64,000 bases of DNA. Source: Pholis gunnellus. Lineage: Eukaryota > Chordata > Actinopteri > Perciformes > Pholidae. The notes under the pieces are model-generated. The model searched no databases. It was not told where the DNA came from and saw only the letters and a list, made by a program, of their open reading frames with translations. The stretch spans positions 4,246,607 to 4,310,606 of the forward strand of contig OU342808.1 of NCBI GenBank assembly GCA_910591455.2. Reading direction: 5' to 3'. Below, piece after piece: positions 6,871-20,671 of the stretch; within the stretch, counting starts at the first letter, position 1, and every line of letters begins with the position of its first letter. The position numbers and the translations under genes were made by a program.

Positions 6871-9800
6871 CTTTGTAACTGTTTAACTTGTCTTGAGGTT
6901 CTTCCAAGGACCTGCAAAACATTTGCATCAAGCAGCCTTACTAATCTTTAACTAACAGCCTAATTAGCATGAATTAATAAACCCATCAACATCTATCTGT
7001 GTATGTCATGAAAAAGACACAATGTGAAAGACAAAAACACTTATTTCAGCATTTATTTATTCATTTCTGTATTTATTTACTTATTCATGTATTTATACAT
7101 GTATTTATTCAGTCCTGTAGTCATTTATACATGTATTATTGCATTTATTTATACTTAAAAACAATTTCGTCCTCCCCACGGCACATGGCATCTCTCCTGT
7201 GTAATTGAACCGATATTGTCATGTTCTCACACGTAGCGTGACCTTTGCATTCCATAGCCGAATGGTTAGCGTGACTGCACACAGCGTAGACCCTTAATGC
7301 GCATGCGCAGATCATTGGGACGCAGGATTGGGAGGTTCGACTCCCGAGTGAACCTTTAAATGTGAAAACCTCACCAGGTTCTCAGGAGGGGAGTAGACAC
7401 AAAATATTCTCTTTTTCTTGTTGTATGAATTAATAAAAGCGACAACTCGGGTCCTGTCCTGGCTTCATATCATACAATACACCCAAATATATGTAGCCAC
7501 AAAACTCGGCAAATTGATGCATCCTTGCTACATTTTGCATCCACTTGTTAATTAAGAAAGACCTCAGCATGATCACATGTTTAATCTTGACAGGGAGCAG
7601 AGAGGGGAGGGGCTCTGAAGGCTGTATACAGCCGCCCCCCGTGTGGCCCGTGCCCCGTCACTCTCCCTTTCATTCCCTTTATATCCGATTGTGTTATGCC
7701 CACAGAGGTACCGGTTATATATCCACCGTGCGCCGTGCGCCCCATGTGCCTGCGCCCCGTACGCCGTCTGGCCCGTGCGCCATCAGTCTTCATTTTATAT
7801 CCGATTGTGTTCTGCCCTCTTGTTAAGACAAATGCCTTTGTCCAACTAAAGGGTTGCATGAAAAACTATAGAGTCAAACCTCATTACATGATCACATGTT
7901 TCTTACAGTTTCATTGAAAATATATATGCAAATACTTTTCAAGCACTGACTTGTAATGCAATTCTATATATTACTACCATATCATTTTCATTTCTTGAAT
8001 CATTTCTTGTATTTTATTTAACAGATGGCATTTCTCTCTCCATCGTGACCAAACGGTCAGCTGGAACAAGCATCAAACTAAAACACGTTTGTCCAAAATA
8101 TGTAGAGCGATTCAAAAATAGGAATAAATCGCCACACTCATTGCTTCAATCAGTTTTATGACAGAATTAACATTCAAATAATAAACTCACTGTAATGCAT
8201 GCTCAGCTGGAACTATTCACCTTACTATGAACACCTAAGGGGGAAAGTGCACGCTACAGCTGAGGGAACGGGCAGATGTGATACCTGGTGTGTACAGACA
8301 CTGCAATGTGACTGCCTAATATGTTTGAAACTACGAAAACACGCTGAAAGGCTCTCCCGTTTCCTCACTATAATGTCACATTAAATCCTATAAACGAAAA
8401 CACACAGTTTGTTGCATATAGCACCATATATTAATGCAAATCAAATTCATTCACGTCCGACCTGGTCGGCATAAGTTACAGCGAACAAAAGAGGAAAGCC
8501 GTGAGACTCCCACTTGTACTCCGACACATTAAACAAGCGTAACATTCACAAAGTATACCCCATACCCAGTGTCCCCAACCCAAATCCCCGAGGCCAAACA
8601 TAATATTATCAACAGGTGGAAGGAAGCGTGGTGAGAAGCCGCTGTTCCGTAATCTGTGAAGCCACGCTATCTCACCACGGCCCGTTTAGATGGTGGCTCT
8701 TTCTTGCAGTAGTCCAGTGAGGTTTCCGATTTATAATCCACAAAGTTGGATTGTGCTCTTTGCTGTACAGTCGCCTGGAAATCCTACACTTTGAGCCCAC
8801 TGAACGCAGAGTGCTTCACCTGTCTGCGCGCTCCATAGGCCTACTCCTCTCACGTCACTTCAACCCGTCACATTTTATACAAGCGAGGGAAATAAAAATA
8901 ATAGTAAGAATAATAAGAGACCCTTTTCATAAGCTCTGTTAACATTGCAGGCCGCTGATAACATTTACAAGTATACACAGCACTTTATGTGTAGGAAAAT
9001 GAACAGCAACATGTTCCCCATTCACAACTGCCGTAGGATATAGACAGTAATGAAATAACGTAACTTCATTCAAACTTGTATATACTGAATATATTTATGT
9101 GGGATTTTACAAGAGAGTGCTCCTTGTAATAAAGCAAAACTCGTTCAGGTGTGGTTGAAGAAACATTTTTGAAATGAGCTGATGACAATCACCATCAAAT
9201 CCCCCGACATCTGTCCCGCTGAAGTGGATTTACTCTCACATGGGATGGGTTTTTTGAAACACAAACGTGCTTTACTCTCTCCACTGACACTGTGTTGTGG
9301 CTGGAAACGGTACTGCATCCAATTTCTCTCTGGTTCTGGAGAGTACTGCTGAGTGTTCGAATCCACGTGTCATTCAAAACATAACAATTGTTAATACATC
9401 CATAGTTACACAGCGGTATTGGTAATTACCCACAATTCCAAGGGGCAGCCTCAGACACATTATTAAAGCCAATAACTTGAAAATTAAAGCAATTTAAAAT
9501 GTGAAAAAAGTCTCTGCGAAGTGAAAATGAGCCGGAGACTTTGTCAGACATGAAAATCGACAGAAAAAAAAAGCTGGCACCCTCAGTGAGAAGGGTTTTA
9601 CATTAGGGTACTATAAATAGTTCTGGACTTCTTAGCTATATTTGGTAGTGGGTGGTCCATCTGCTGTCTTTGGGGTTGATAAGTGGGTATGAGCCCCGCT
9701 GGCCACGTGCTATGGACATAGCAGGCTAAGGGACGGCCCTGGGCCACATGCCATGGACATGGCAGGCCGACCAGGCAGGTCTACTCTGATAATGATAATG

Positions 9801-9909
9801 AGGGGATATATACCTAGATAAACAGGCCTTGTAGCCTGGTCTAGGGTAGGACACAGGTTGGAAACACAAACTACTTTTTTTCCACTTTTCTAGTGTGTAT
9901 AATATATTC

Positions 9910-9964
<55 letters not shown>

Positions 9965-9969
9965 TGTAA

Positions 9970-10005
<36 letters not shown>

Positions 10006-10311
10006 CGGTACTCATGTCAAAAACTGCATCTTTAGGACAAACATTTAATCCACCTTTGTCACTCCTTTGCTTGAAAACAAAACATTTGACCTGATTCTAT
10101 TTATTTAATTATGTCTAGATATCCTTCATTTTTTATCAGGGTCATTTCTGAGAAAGTAATTTGTGTGAGATCAGAGGAGTGTTTTTAACTTAGCACCATG
10201 GGGTCACTTACTTGTGGTGTACACTGTAAATGAGATGCTCTTGTAAAGAGGAGGGGAATTGTGTCTTTCCTCTCAGTTAGCAATGTCCAGATCATTGTCT
10301 CTTTTAACCCC
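6871..10311 (+). repeat. Array unit 3 (type B)
   Basis: 3,441 bp. First type B unit: GTATGTCATG, ATTCAGTCCTGTAGTC, CCCCACGGCAC, GATATTGTCATG and TCTCACACGTAGCG in the left 350 bp. Pol III-like cassette 7248-7416, NRF1 palindrome 7298-7309. Microsatellite 9914-10004 is (TA)21 (TG)15 (CGTG)1. Confidence 0.95.
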
Positions 10312-13300
10312 CTTTGTAACTGTTTAACTTGTCTTGAGGTTCTTCCAAGGACCTGCAAAACATTTGCATCAAGCAGCCTTACTAATCTTTAACTAACAGC
10401 CTAATTAGCATGAATTAATAAACCCATCAACATCTATCTGTGTATGTCATGAAAAAGACACAATGTGAAAGACAAAAACACTTATTTCAGCATTTATTTA
10501 TTCATTTCTGTATTTATTTACTTATTCATGTATTTATACATGTATTTATTCAGTCCTGTAGTCATTTATACATGTATTATTGCATTTATTTATACTTAAA
10601 AACAATTTCGTCCTCCCCACGGCACATGGCATCTCTCCTGTGTAATTGAACCGATATTGTCATGTTCTCACACGTAGCGTGACCTTTGCATTCCATAGCC
10701 GAATGGTTAGCGTGACTGCACACAGCGTAGACCCTTAATGCGCATGCGCAGATCATTGGGACGCAGGATTGGGAGGTTCGACTCCCGAGTGAACCTTTAA
10801 ATGTGAAAACCTCACCAGGTTCTCAGGAGGGGAGTAGACACAAAATAGTCTCTTTTTCTTGTTGTATGAATTAATAAAAGCGACAACTCGGGTCCTGTCC
10901 TGGCTTCATATCATACAATACACCCAAATATATGTAGCCACAAAACTCGGCAAATTGATGCATCCTTGCTACATTTTGCATCCACTTGTTAATTAAGAAA
11001 GACCTCAGCATGATCACATGTTTAATCTTGACAGGGAGCAGAGAGGGGAGGGGCTCTGAAGGCTGTATACAGCCGCCCCCCGTGTGGCCCGTGCCCCGTC
11101 ACTCTCCCTTTCATTCCCTTTATATCCGATTGTGTTATGCCCACAGAGGTACCGGTTATATATCCACCGTGCGCCGTGCGCCCCATGTGCCTGCGCCCCG
11201 TACGCCGTCTGGCCCGTGCGCCATCAGTCTTCATTTTATATCCGATTGTGTTCTGCCCTCTTGTTAAGACAAATGCCTTTGTCCAACTAAAGGGTTGCAT
11301 GAAAAACTATAGAGTCAAACCTCATTACATGATCACATGTTTCTTACAGTTTCATTGAAAATATATATGCAAATACTTTTCAAGCACTGACTTGTAATGC
11401 AATTCTATATATTACTACCATATCATTTTCATTTCTTGAATCATTTCTTGTATTTTATTTAACAGATGGCATTTCTCTCTCCATCGTGACCAAACGGTCA
11501 GCTGGAACAAGCATCAAACTAAAACACGTTTGTCCAAAATATGTAGAGCGATTCAAAAATAGGAATAAATCGCCACACTCATTGCTTCAATCAGTTTTAT
11601 GACAGAATTAACATTCAAATAATAAACTCACTGTAATGCATGCTCAGCTGGAACTATTCACCTTACTATGAACACCTAAGGGGGAAAGTGCACGCTACAG
11701 CTGAGGGAACGGGCAGATGTGATACCTGGTGTGTACAGACACTGCAATGTGACTGCCTAATATGTTTGAAACTACGAAAACACGCTGAAAGGCTCTCCCG
11801 TTTCCTCACTATAATGTCACATTAAATCCTATAAACGAAAACACACAGTTTGTTGCATATAGCACCATATATTAATGCAAATCAAATTCATTCACGTCCG
11901 ACCTGGTCGGCATAAGTTACAGCGAACAAAAGAGGAAAGCCGTGAGACTCCCACTTGTACTCCGACACATTAAACAAGCGTAACATTCACAAAGTATACC
12001 CCATACCCAGTGTCCCCAACCCAAATCCCCGAGGCCAAACATAATATTATCAACAGGTGGAAGGAAGCGTGGTGAGAAGCCGCTGTTCCGTAATCTGTGA
12101 AGCCACGCTATCTCACCACGGCCCGTTTAGATGGTGGCTCTTTCTTGCAGTAGTCCAGTGAGGTTTCCGATTTATAATCCACAAAGTTGGATTGTGCTCT
12201 TTGCTGTACAGTCGCCTGGAAATCCTACACTTTGAGCCCACTGAACGCAGAGTGCTTCACCTGTCTGCGCGCTCCATAGGCCTACTCCTCTCACGTCACT
12301 TCAACCCGTCACATTTTATACAAGCGAGGGAAATAAAAATAATAGTAAGAATAATAAGAGACCCTTTTCATAAGCTCTGTTAACATTGCAGGCCGCTGAT
12401 AACATTTACAAGTATACACAGCACTTTATGTGTAGGAAAATGAACAGCAACATGTTCCCCATTCACAACTGCCGTAGGATATAGACAGTAATGAAATAAC
12501 GTAACTTCATTCAAACTTGTATATACTGAATATATTTATGTGGGATTTTACAAGAGAGTGCTCCTTGTAATAAAGCAAAACTCGTTCAGGTGTGGTTGAA
12601 GAAACATTTTTGAAATGAGCTGATGACAATCACCATCAAATCCCCCGACATCTGTCCCGCTGAAGTGGATTTACTCTCACATGGGATGGGTTTTTTGAAA
12701 CACAAACGTGCTTTACTCTCTCCACTGACACTGTGTTGTGGCTGGAAACGGTACTGCATCCAATTTCTCTCTGGTTCTGGAGAGTACTGCTGAGTGTTCG
12801 AATCCACGTGTCATTCAAAACATAACAATTGTTAATACATCCATAGTTACACAGCGGTATTGGTAATTACCCACAATTCCAAGGGGCAGCCTCAGACACA
12901 TTATTAAAGCCAATAACTTGAAAATTAAAGCAATTTAAAATGTGAAAAAAGTCTCTGCGAAGTGAAAATGAGCCGGAGACTTTGTCAGACATGAAAATCG
13001 ACAGAAAAAAAAAGCTGGCACCCTCAGTGAGAAGGGTTTTACATTAGGGTACTATAAATAGTTCTGGACTTCTTAGCTATATTTGGTAGTGGGTGGTCCA
13101 TCTGCTGTCTTTGGGGTTGATAAGTGGGTATGAGCCCCGCTGGCCACGTGCTATGGACATAGCAGGCTAAGGGACGGCCCTGGGCCACATGCCATGGACA
13201 TGGCAGGCCGACCAGGCAGGTCTACTCTGATAATGATAATGAGGGGATATATACCTAGATAAACAGGCCTTGTAGCCTGGTCTAGGGTAGGACACAGGTT

Positions 13301-13350
13301 GGAAACACAAACTACTTTTTTTCCACTTTTCTAGTGTGTATAATATATTC

Positions 13351-13417
<67 letters not shown>

Positions 13418-13764
13418 TGTAAATGTGTGTGTGTGTGTGTGTGTGCGTGCGTGCGTGTCGGTACTCATGTCAAAAACTGCATCTTTAGGACAAACATTTA
13501 ATCCACCTTTGTCACTCCTTTGCTTGAAAACAAAACATTTGACCTGATTCTATTTATTTAATTATGTCTAGATATCCTTCATTTTTTATCAGGGTCATTT
13601 CTGAGAAAGTAATTTGTGTGAGATCAGAGGAGTGTTTTTAACTTAGCACCATGGGGTCACTTACTTGTGGTGTACACTGTAAATGAGATGCTCTTGTAAA
13701 GAGGAGGGGAATTGTGTCTTTCCTCTCAGTTAGCAATGTCCAGATCATTGTCTCTTTTAACCCC
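10312..13764 (+). repeat. Array unit 4 (type B)
   Basis: 3,453 bp. Type B left part. It is the last unit with the unit 1-4 state at the three sites described for unit 1. Pol III-like cassette 10689-10857, NRF1 palindrome 10739-10750. Microsatellite 13355-13457 is (TA)27 (TG)11 (CGTG)3, resembling units 6 and 8. Confidence 0.95.
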
Positions 13765-16700
13765 CTTTGTAACTGTTTAACTTGTCTTGAGGTTCTTCCA
13801 AGGACCTGCAAAACATTTGCATCAAGCAGCCTTACTAATCTTTAACTAACAGCCTAATTAGCATGAATTAATAAACCCATCAACATCTATCTGTGTATGT
13901 CACGAAAAAGACACAATGTGAAAGACAAAAACACTTATTTCAGCATTTATTTATTCATTTCTGTATTTATCTACTTATTCATGTATTTATACATGTATTT
14001 ATTCATTCCTGTATTCATTTATACATGTATTATTGCATTTATTTGTACTTAAAAACAATTTCGTCCTCCACACGTCACATGGCATCTCTTCTGTGTAATT
14101 GAACCGATATTGACATGTTCCCACATGTCGCGTGACCTTTGCATTCCATAGCCGAATGGTTAGCGTGACTGCACACAGCGTAGACCCTTAATGCGCATGC
14201 GCAGATCATTGGGACGCAGGATTGGGAGGTTCGACTCCCGAGTGAACCTTTAAATGTGAAAACCTCACCAGGTTCTCAGGAGGGGAGTAGACACAAAATA
14301 GTCTCTTTTTCTTGTTGTATGAATTAATAAAAGCGACAACTCGGGTCCTGTCCTGGCTTCATATCATACAATACACCCAAATATATGTAGCCACAAAACT
14401 CGGCAAATTGATGCATCCTTGCTACATTTTGCATCCACTTGTTAATTAAGAAAGACCTCAGCATGATCACATGTTTAATCTTGACAGGGAGCAGAGAGGG
14501 GAGGGGCTCTGAAGGCTGTATACAGCCGCCCCCCGTGTGGCCCGTGCCCCGTCACTCTCCCTTTCATTCCCTTTATATCCGATTGTGTTATGCCCACAGA
14601 GGTACCGGTTATATATCCACCGTGCGCCGTGCGCCCCATGTGCCTGCGCCCCGTACGCCGTCTGGCCCGTGCGCCATCAGTCTTCATTTTATATCCGATT
14701 GTGTTCTGCCCTCTTGTGAAGACAAATGCCTTTGTCCAACTAAAGGGTTGCATGAAAAACTATAGAGTCAAACCTCATTACATGATCACATGTTTCTTAC
14801 AGTTTCATTGAAAATATATATGCAAATACTTTTCAAGCACTGACTTGTAATGCAATTCTATATATTACTACCATATCATTTTCATTTCTTGAATCATTTC
14901 TTGTATTTTATTTAACAGATGGCATTTCTCTCTCCATCGTGACCAAACGGTCAGCTGGAACAAGCATCAAACTAAAACACGTTTGTCCAAAATATGTAGA
15001 GCGATTCAAAAATAGGAATAAATCGCCACACTCATTGCTTCAATCAGTTTTATGACAGAATTAACATTCAAATAATAAACTCACTGTAATGCATGCTCAG
15101 CTGGAACTATTCACCTTACTATGAACACCTAAGGGGGAAAGTGCACGCTACAGCTGAGGGAACGGGCAGATGTGATACCTGGTGTGTACAGACACTGCAA
15201 TGTGACTGCCTAATATGTTTGAAACTACGAAAACACGCTGAAAGGCTCTCCCGTTTCCTCACTATAATGTCACATTAAATCCTATAAACGAAAACACACA
15301 GTTTGTTGCATATAGCACCATATATTAATGCAAATCAAATTCATTCACGTCCGACCTGGTCGGCATAAGTTACAGCGAACAAAAGAGGAAAGCCGTGAGA
15401 CTCCCACTTGTACTCCGACACAATAAACAAGCGTAACATTCACAAAGTATACCCCATACCCAGTGTCCCCAACCCAAATCCCCGAGGCCAAACATAATAT
15501 TATCAACAGGTGGAAGGAAGCGTGGTGAGAAGCCGCTGTTCCGTAATCTGTGAAGCCACGCTATCTCACCACGGCCCGTTTAGATGGTGGCTCTTTCTTG
15601 CAGTAGTCCAGTGAGGTTTCCGATTTATAATCCACAAAGTTGGATTGTGCTCTTTGCTGTACAGTCGCCTGGAAATCCTACTCTTTGAGCCCACTGAACG
15701 CAGAGTGCTTCACCTGTCTGCGCGCTCCATAGGCCTACTCCTCTCACGTCACTTCAACCCGTCACATTTTATACAAGCGAGGGAAATAAAAATAATAGTA
15801 AGAATAATAAGAGACCCTTTTCATAAGCTCTGTTAACATTGCAGGCCACTGATAACATTTACAAGTATACACAGCACTTTATGTGTAGGAAAATGAACAG
15901 CAACATGTTCCCCATTCACAACTGCCGTAGGATATAGACAGTAATGAAATAACGTAACTTCATTCAAACTTGTATATACTGAATATATTTATGTGGGATT
16001 TTACAAGAGAGTGCTCCTTGTAATAAAGCAAAACTCGTTCAGGTGTGGTTGAAGAAACATTTTTTAAATGAGCTGATGACAATCACCATCAAATCCCCCG
16101 ACATCTGTCCCGCTGAAGTGGATTTACTCTCACATGGGATGGGTTTTTTGAAACACAAACGTGCTTTACTCTCTCCACTGACACTGTGTTGTGGCTGGAA
16201 ACGGTACTGCATCCAATTTCTCTCTGGTTCTGGAGAGTACTGCTGAGTGTTCGAATCCACATGTCATTCAAAACATAACAATTGTTAATACATCCATAGT
16301 TACACAGCGGTATTGGTAATTACCCACAATTCCAAGGGGCAGCCTCAGACACATTATTAAAGCCAATAACTTGAAAATTAAAGCAATTTAAAATGTGAAA
16401 AAAGTCTCTGCGAAGTGAAAATGAGCCGGAGACTTTGTCAGACATGAAAATCGACAGAAAAAAAAAGCTGGCACCCTCAGTGAGAAGGGTTTTACATTAG
16501 GGTACTATAAATAGTTCTGGACGTCTTAGCTATATTTGGTAGTGGGTGGTCCATCTGCTGTCTTTGGGGTTGATAAGTGGGTATGAGCCCCGCTGGCCAC
16601 GTGCTATGGACATAGCAGGCTAAGGGACGGCCCTGGGCCACATGCCATGGACATGGCAGGCCGACCAGGCAGGTCTACTCTGATAATGATAATGAGGGGA

Positions 16701-16803
16701 TATATACCTAGATAAACAGGCCTTGTAGCCTGGTCTAGGGTAGGACACAGGTTGGAAACACAAACTACTTTTTTTCCACTTTTCTAGTGTGTATAATATA
16801 TTC

Positions 16804-16856
<53 letters not shown>

Positions 16857-16861
16857 TGTAA

Positions 16862-16902
<41 letters not shown>

Positions 16903-17214
16903 CGTGTCGGTACTCATGTCAAAAAACTGCATCTTTAGGACAAACATTTAATCCACCTTTGTCACTCCTTTGCTTGAAAACAAAACATTTGACCTGATTC
17001 TATTTATTTAATTATGTCTAGATATCCTTCATTTTTTATCAGGGTCATTTCTGAGAAAGTAATTTGTGTGAGATCAGAGGAGTGTTTTTAACTTAGCACC
17101 ATGGGGTCACTTACTTGTGGTGTACACTGTAAATGAGATGCTCTTGTAAAGAGGAGGGGAATTGTGTCTTTCCTCTCAGTTAGCAATGTCCAGATCATTG
17201 TCTCTTTTAACCCC
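13765..17214 (+). repeat. Array unit 5 (type A, first member of dimer 5-6)
   Basis: 3,450 bp. Type A with GATATTGACATG. It shares with unit 7 the private TTGTGAAGAC at 14715-14724, TTTTTTAAATGAG and CACATGTC. Pol III-like cassette 14142-14310, NRF1 palindrome 14192-14203. Microsatellite 16808-16906 is (TA)20 (TG)18 (CGTG)2, close to unit 7 (19/18/2). An extra A makes CAAAAAACTGC after 16919. Confidence 0.95.
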
Positions 17215-20200
17215 CTTTGTAACTGTTTAACTTGTCTTGAGGTTCTTCCAAGGACCTGCAAAACATTTGCATCAAGCAGCCTTACTAATCTTTAACTAAC
17301 AGCCTAATTAGCATGAATTAATAAACCCATCAACATCTATCTGTGTATGTCATGAAAAAGACACAATGTGAAAGACAAAAACACTTATTTCAGCATTTAT
17401 TTATTCATTTCTGTATTTATTTACTTATTCATGTATTTATACATGTATTTATTCAGTCCTGTAGTCATTTATACATGTATTATTGCATTTATTTATACTT
17501 AAAAACAATTTCGTCCTCCCCACGGCACATGGCATCTCTCCTGTGTAATTGAACCGATATTGTCATGTTCTCACACGTAGCGTGACCTTTGCATTCCATA
17601 GCCGAATGGTTAGCGTGACTGCACACAGCGTAGACCCTTAATGCGCATGCGCAGATCATTGGGACGCAGGATTGGGAGGTTCGACTCCCGAGTGAACCTT
17701 TAAATGTGAAAACCTCACCAGGTTCTCAGGAGGGGAGTAGACACAAAATAGTCTCTTTTTCTTGTTGTATGAATTAATAAAAGCGACAACTCGGGTCCTG
17801 TCCTGGCTTCATATCATACAATACACCCAAATATATGTAGCCACAAAACTCGGCAAATTGATGCATCCTTGCTACATTTTGCATCCACTTGTTAATTAAG
17901 AAAGACCTCAGCATGATCACATGTTTAATCTTGACAGGGAGCAGAGAGGGGAGGGGCTCTGAAGGCTGTATACAGCCGCCCCCCGTGTGGCCCGTGCCCC
18001 GTCACTCTCCCTTTCATTCCCTTTATATCCGATTGTGTTATGCCCACAGAGGTACCGGTTATATATCCACCGTGCGCCGTGCGCCCCATGTGCCTGCGCC
18101 CCGTACGCCGTCTGGCCCGTGCGCCATCAGTCTTCATTTTATATCCGATTGTGTTCTGCCCTCTTGTTATGACAAATGCCTTTGTCCAACTAAAGGGTTG
18201 CATGAAAAACTATAGAGTCAAACCTCATTACATGATCACATGTTTCTTACAGTTTCATTGAAAATATATATGCAAATACTTTTCAAGCACTGACTTGTAA
18301 TGCAATTCTATATATTACTACCATATCATTTTCATTTCTTGAATCATTTCTTGTATTTTATTTAACAGATGGCATTTCTCTCTCCATCGTGACCAAACGG
18401 TCAGCTGGAACAAGCATCAAACTAAAACACGTTTGTCCAAAATATGTAGAGCGATTCAAAAATAGGAATAAATCGCCACACTCATTGCTTCAATCAGTTT
18501 TATGACAGAATTAACATTCAAATAATAAACTCACTGTAATGCATGCTCAGCTGGAACTATTCACCTTACTATGAACACCTAAGGGGGAAAGTGCACGCTA
18601 CAGCGGAGGGAACGGGCAGATGTGATACCTGGTGTGTCCAGACACTGCAATGTGACTGCCTAATATGTTTGAAACTACGAAAACACGCTGAAAGGCTCTC
18701 CCGTTTCCTCACTATAATGTCACATTAAATCCTATAAACGAAAACACACAGTTTGTTGCATATAGCACCATATATTAATGCAAATCAAATTCATTCACGT
18801 CCGACCTGGTCGGCATAAGTTACAGCGAACAAAAGAGGAAAGCCGTGAGACTCCCACTTGTACTCCGACACAATAAACAAGCGTAACATTCACAAAGTAT
18901 ACCCCATACCCAGTGTCCCCAACCCAAATCCCCGAGGCCAAACATAATATTATCAACAGGTGGAAGGAAGCGTGGTGAGAAGCCGCTGTTCCGTAATCTG
19001 TGAAGCCACGCTATCTCACCACGGCCCGTTTAGATGGTGGCTCTTTCTTGCAGTAGTCCAGTGAGGTTTCCGATTTATAATCCACAAAGTTGGATTGTGC
19101 TCTTTGCTGTACAGTCGCCTGGAAATCCTACTCTTTGAGCCCACTGAACGCAGAGTGCTTCACCTGTCTGCGCGCTCCATAGGCCTACTCCTCTCACGTC
19201 ACTTCAACCCGTCACATTTTATACAAGCGAGGGAAATAAAAATAATAGTAAGAATAATAAGAGACCCTTTTCATAAGCTCTGTTAACATTGCAGGCCACT
19301 GATAACATTTACAAGTATACACAGCACTTTATGTGTAGGAAAATGAACAGCAACATGTTCCCCATTCACAACTGCCGTAGGATATAGACAGTAATGAAAT
19401 AACGTAACTTCATTCAAACTTGTATATACTGAATATATTTATGTGGGATTTTACAAGAGAGTGCTCCTTGTAATAAAGCAAAACTCGTTCAGGTGTGGTT
19501 GAAGAAACATTTTTGAAATGAGCTGATGACAATCACCATCAAATCCCCCGACATCTGTCCCGCTGAAGTGGATTTACTCTCACATGGGATGGGTTTTTTG
19601 AAACACAAACGTGCTTTACTCTCTCCACTGACACTGTGTTGTGGCTGGAAACGGTACTGCATCCAATTTCTCTCTGGTTCTGGAGAGTACTGCTGAGTGT
19701 TCGAATCCACGTGTCATTCAAAACATAACAATTGTTAATACATCCATAGTTACACAGCGGTATTGGTAATTACGCACAATTCCAAGGGGCAGCCTCAGAC
19801 ACATTATTAAAGCCAATAACTTGAAAATTAAAGCAATTTAAAATGTGAAAAAAGTCTCTGCGAAGTGAAAATGAGCCGGAGACTTTGTCAGACATGAAAA
19901 TCGACAGAAAAAAAAAGCTGGCACCCTCAGTGAGAAGGGTTTTACATTAGGGTACTATAAATAGTTCTGGACGTCTTAGCTATATTTGGTAGTGGGTGGT
20001 CCATCTGCTGTCTTTGGGGTTGATAAGTGGGTATGAGCCCCGCTGGCCACGTGCTATGGACATAGCAGGCTAAGGGACGGCCCTGGGCCACATGCCATGG
20101 ACATGGCAGGCCGACCAGGCAGGTCTACTCTGATAATGATAATGAGGGGATATATACCTAGATAAACAGGCCTTGTAGCCTGGTCTAGGGTAGGACACAG

Positions 20201-20253
20201 GTTGGAAACACAAACTACTTTTTTTCCACTTTTCTAGTGTGTATAATATATTC

Positions 20254-20324
<71 letters not shown>

Positions 20325-20671
20325 TGTAAATGTGTGTGTGTGTGTGTGTGTGCGTGCGTGCGTGTCGGTACTCATGTCAAAAACTGCATCTTTAGGACAA
20401 ACATTTAATCCACCTTTGTCACTCCTTTGCTTGAAAACAAAACATTTGACCTGATTCTATTTATTTAATTATGTCTAGATATCCTTCATTTTTTATCAGG
20501 GTCATTTCTGAGAAAGTAATTTGTGTGAGATCAGAGGAGTGTTTTTAACTTAGCACCATGGGGTCACTTACTTGTGGTGTACACTGTAAATGAGATGCTC
20601 TTGTAAAGAGGAGGGGAATTGTGTCTTTCCTCTCAGTTAGCAATGTCCAGATCATTGTCTCTTTTAACCCC
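17215..20671 (+). repeat. Array unit 6 (type B, second member of dimer 5-6)
   Basis: 3,457 bp. Shares with unit 8 the private TTGTTATGAC (18165-18174) and ATTACGCACAA, plus CAGCGGAGG and GTGTCCAG. Pol III-like cassette 17592-17760, NRF1 palindrome 17642-17653. Microsatellite 20258-20364 is (TA)29 (TG)11 (CGTG)3, against 28/11/3 in unit 8. TA29 is the longest run of the array. Confidence 0.95.
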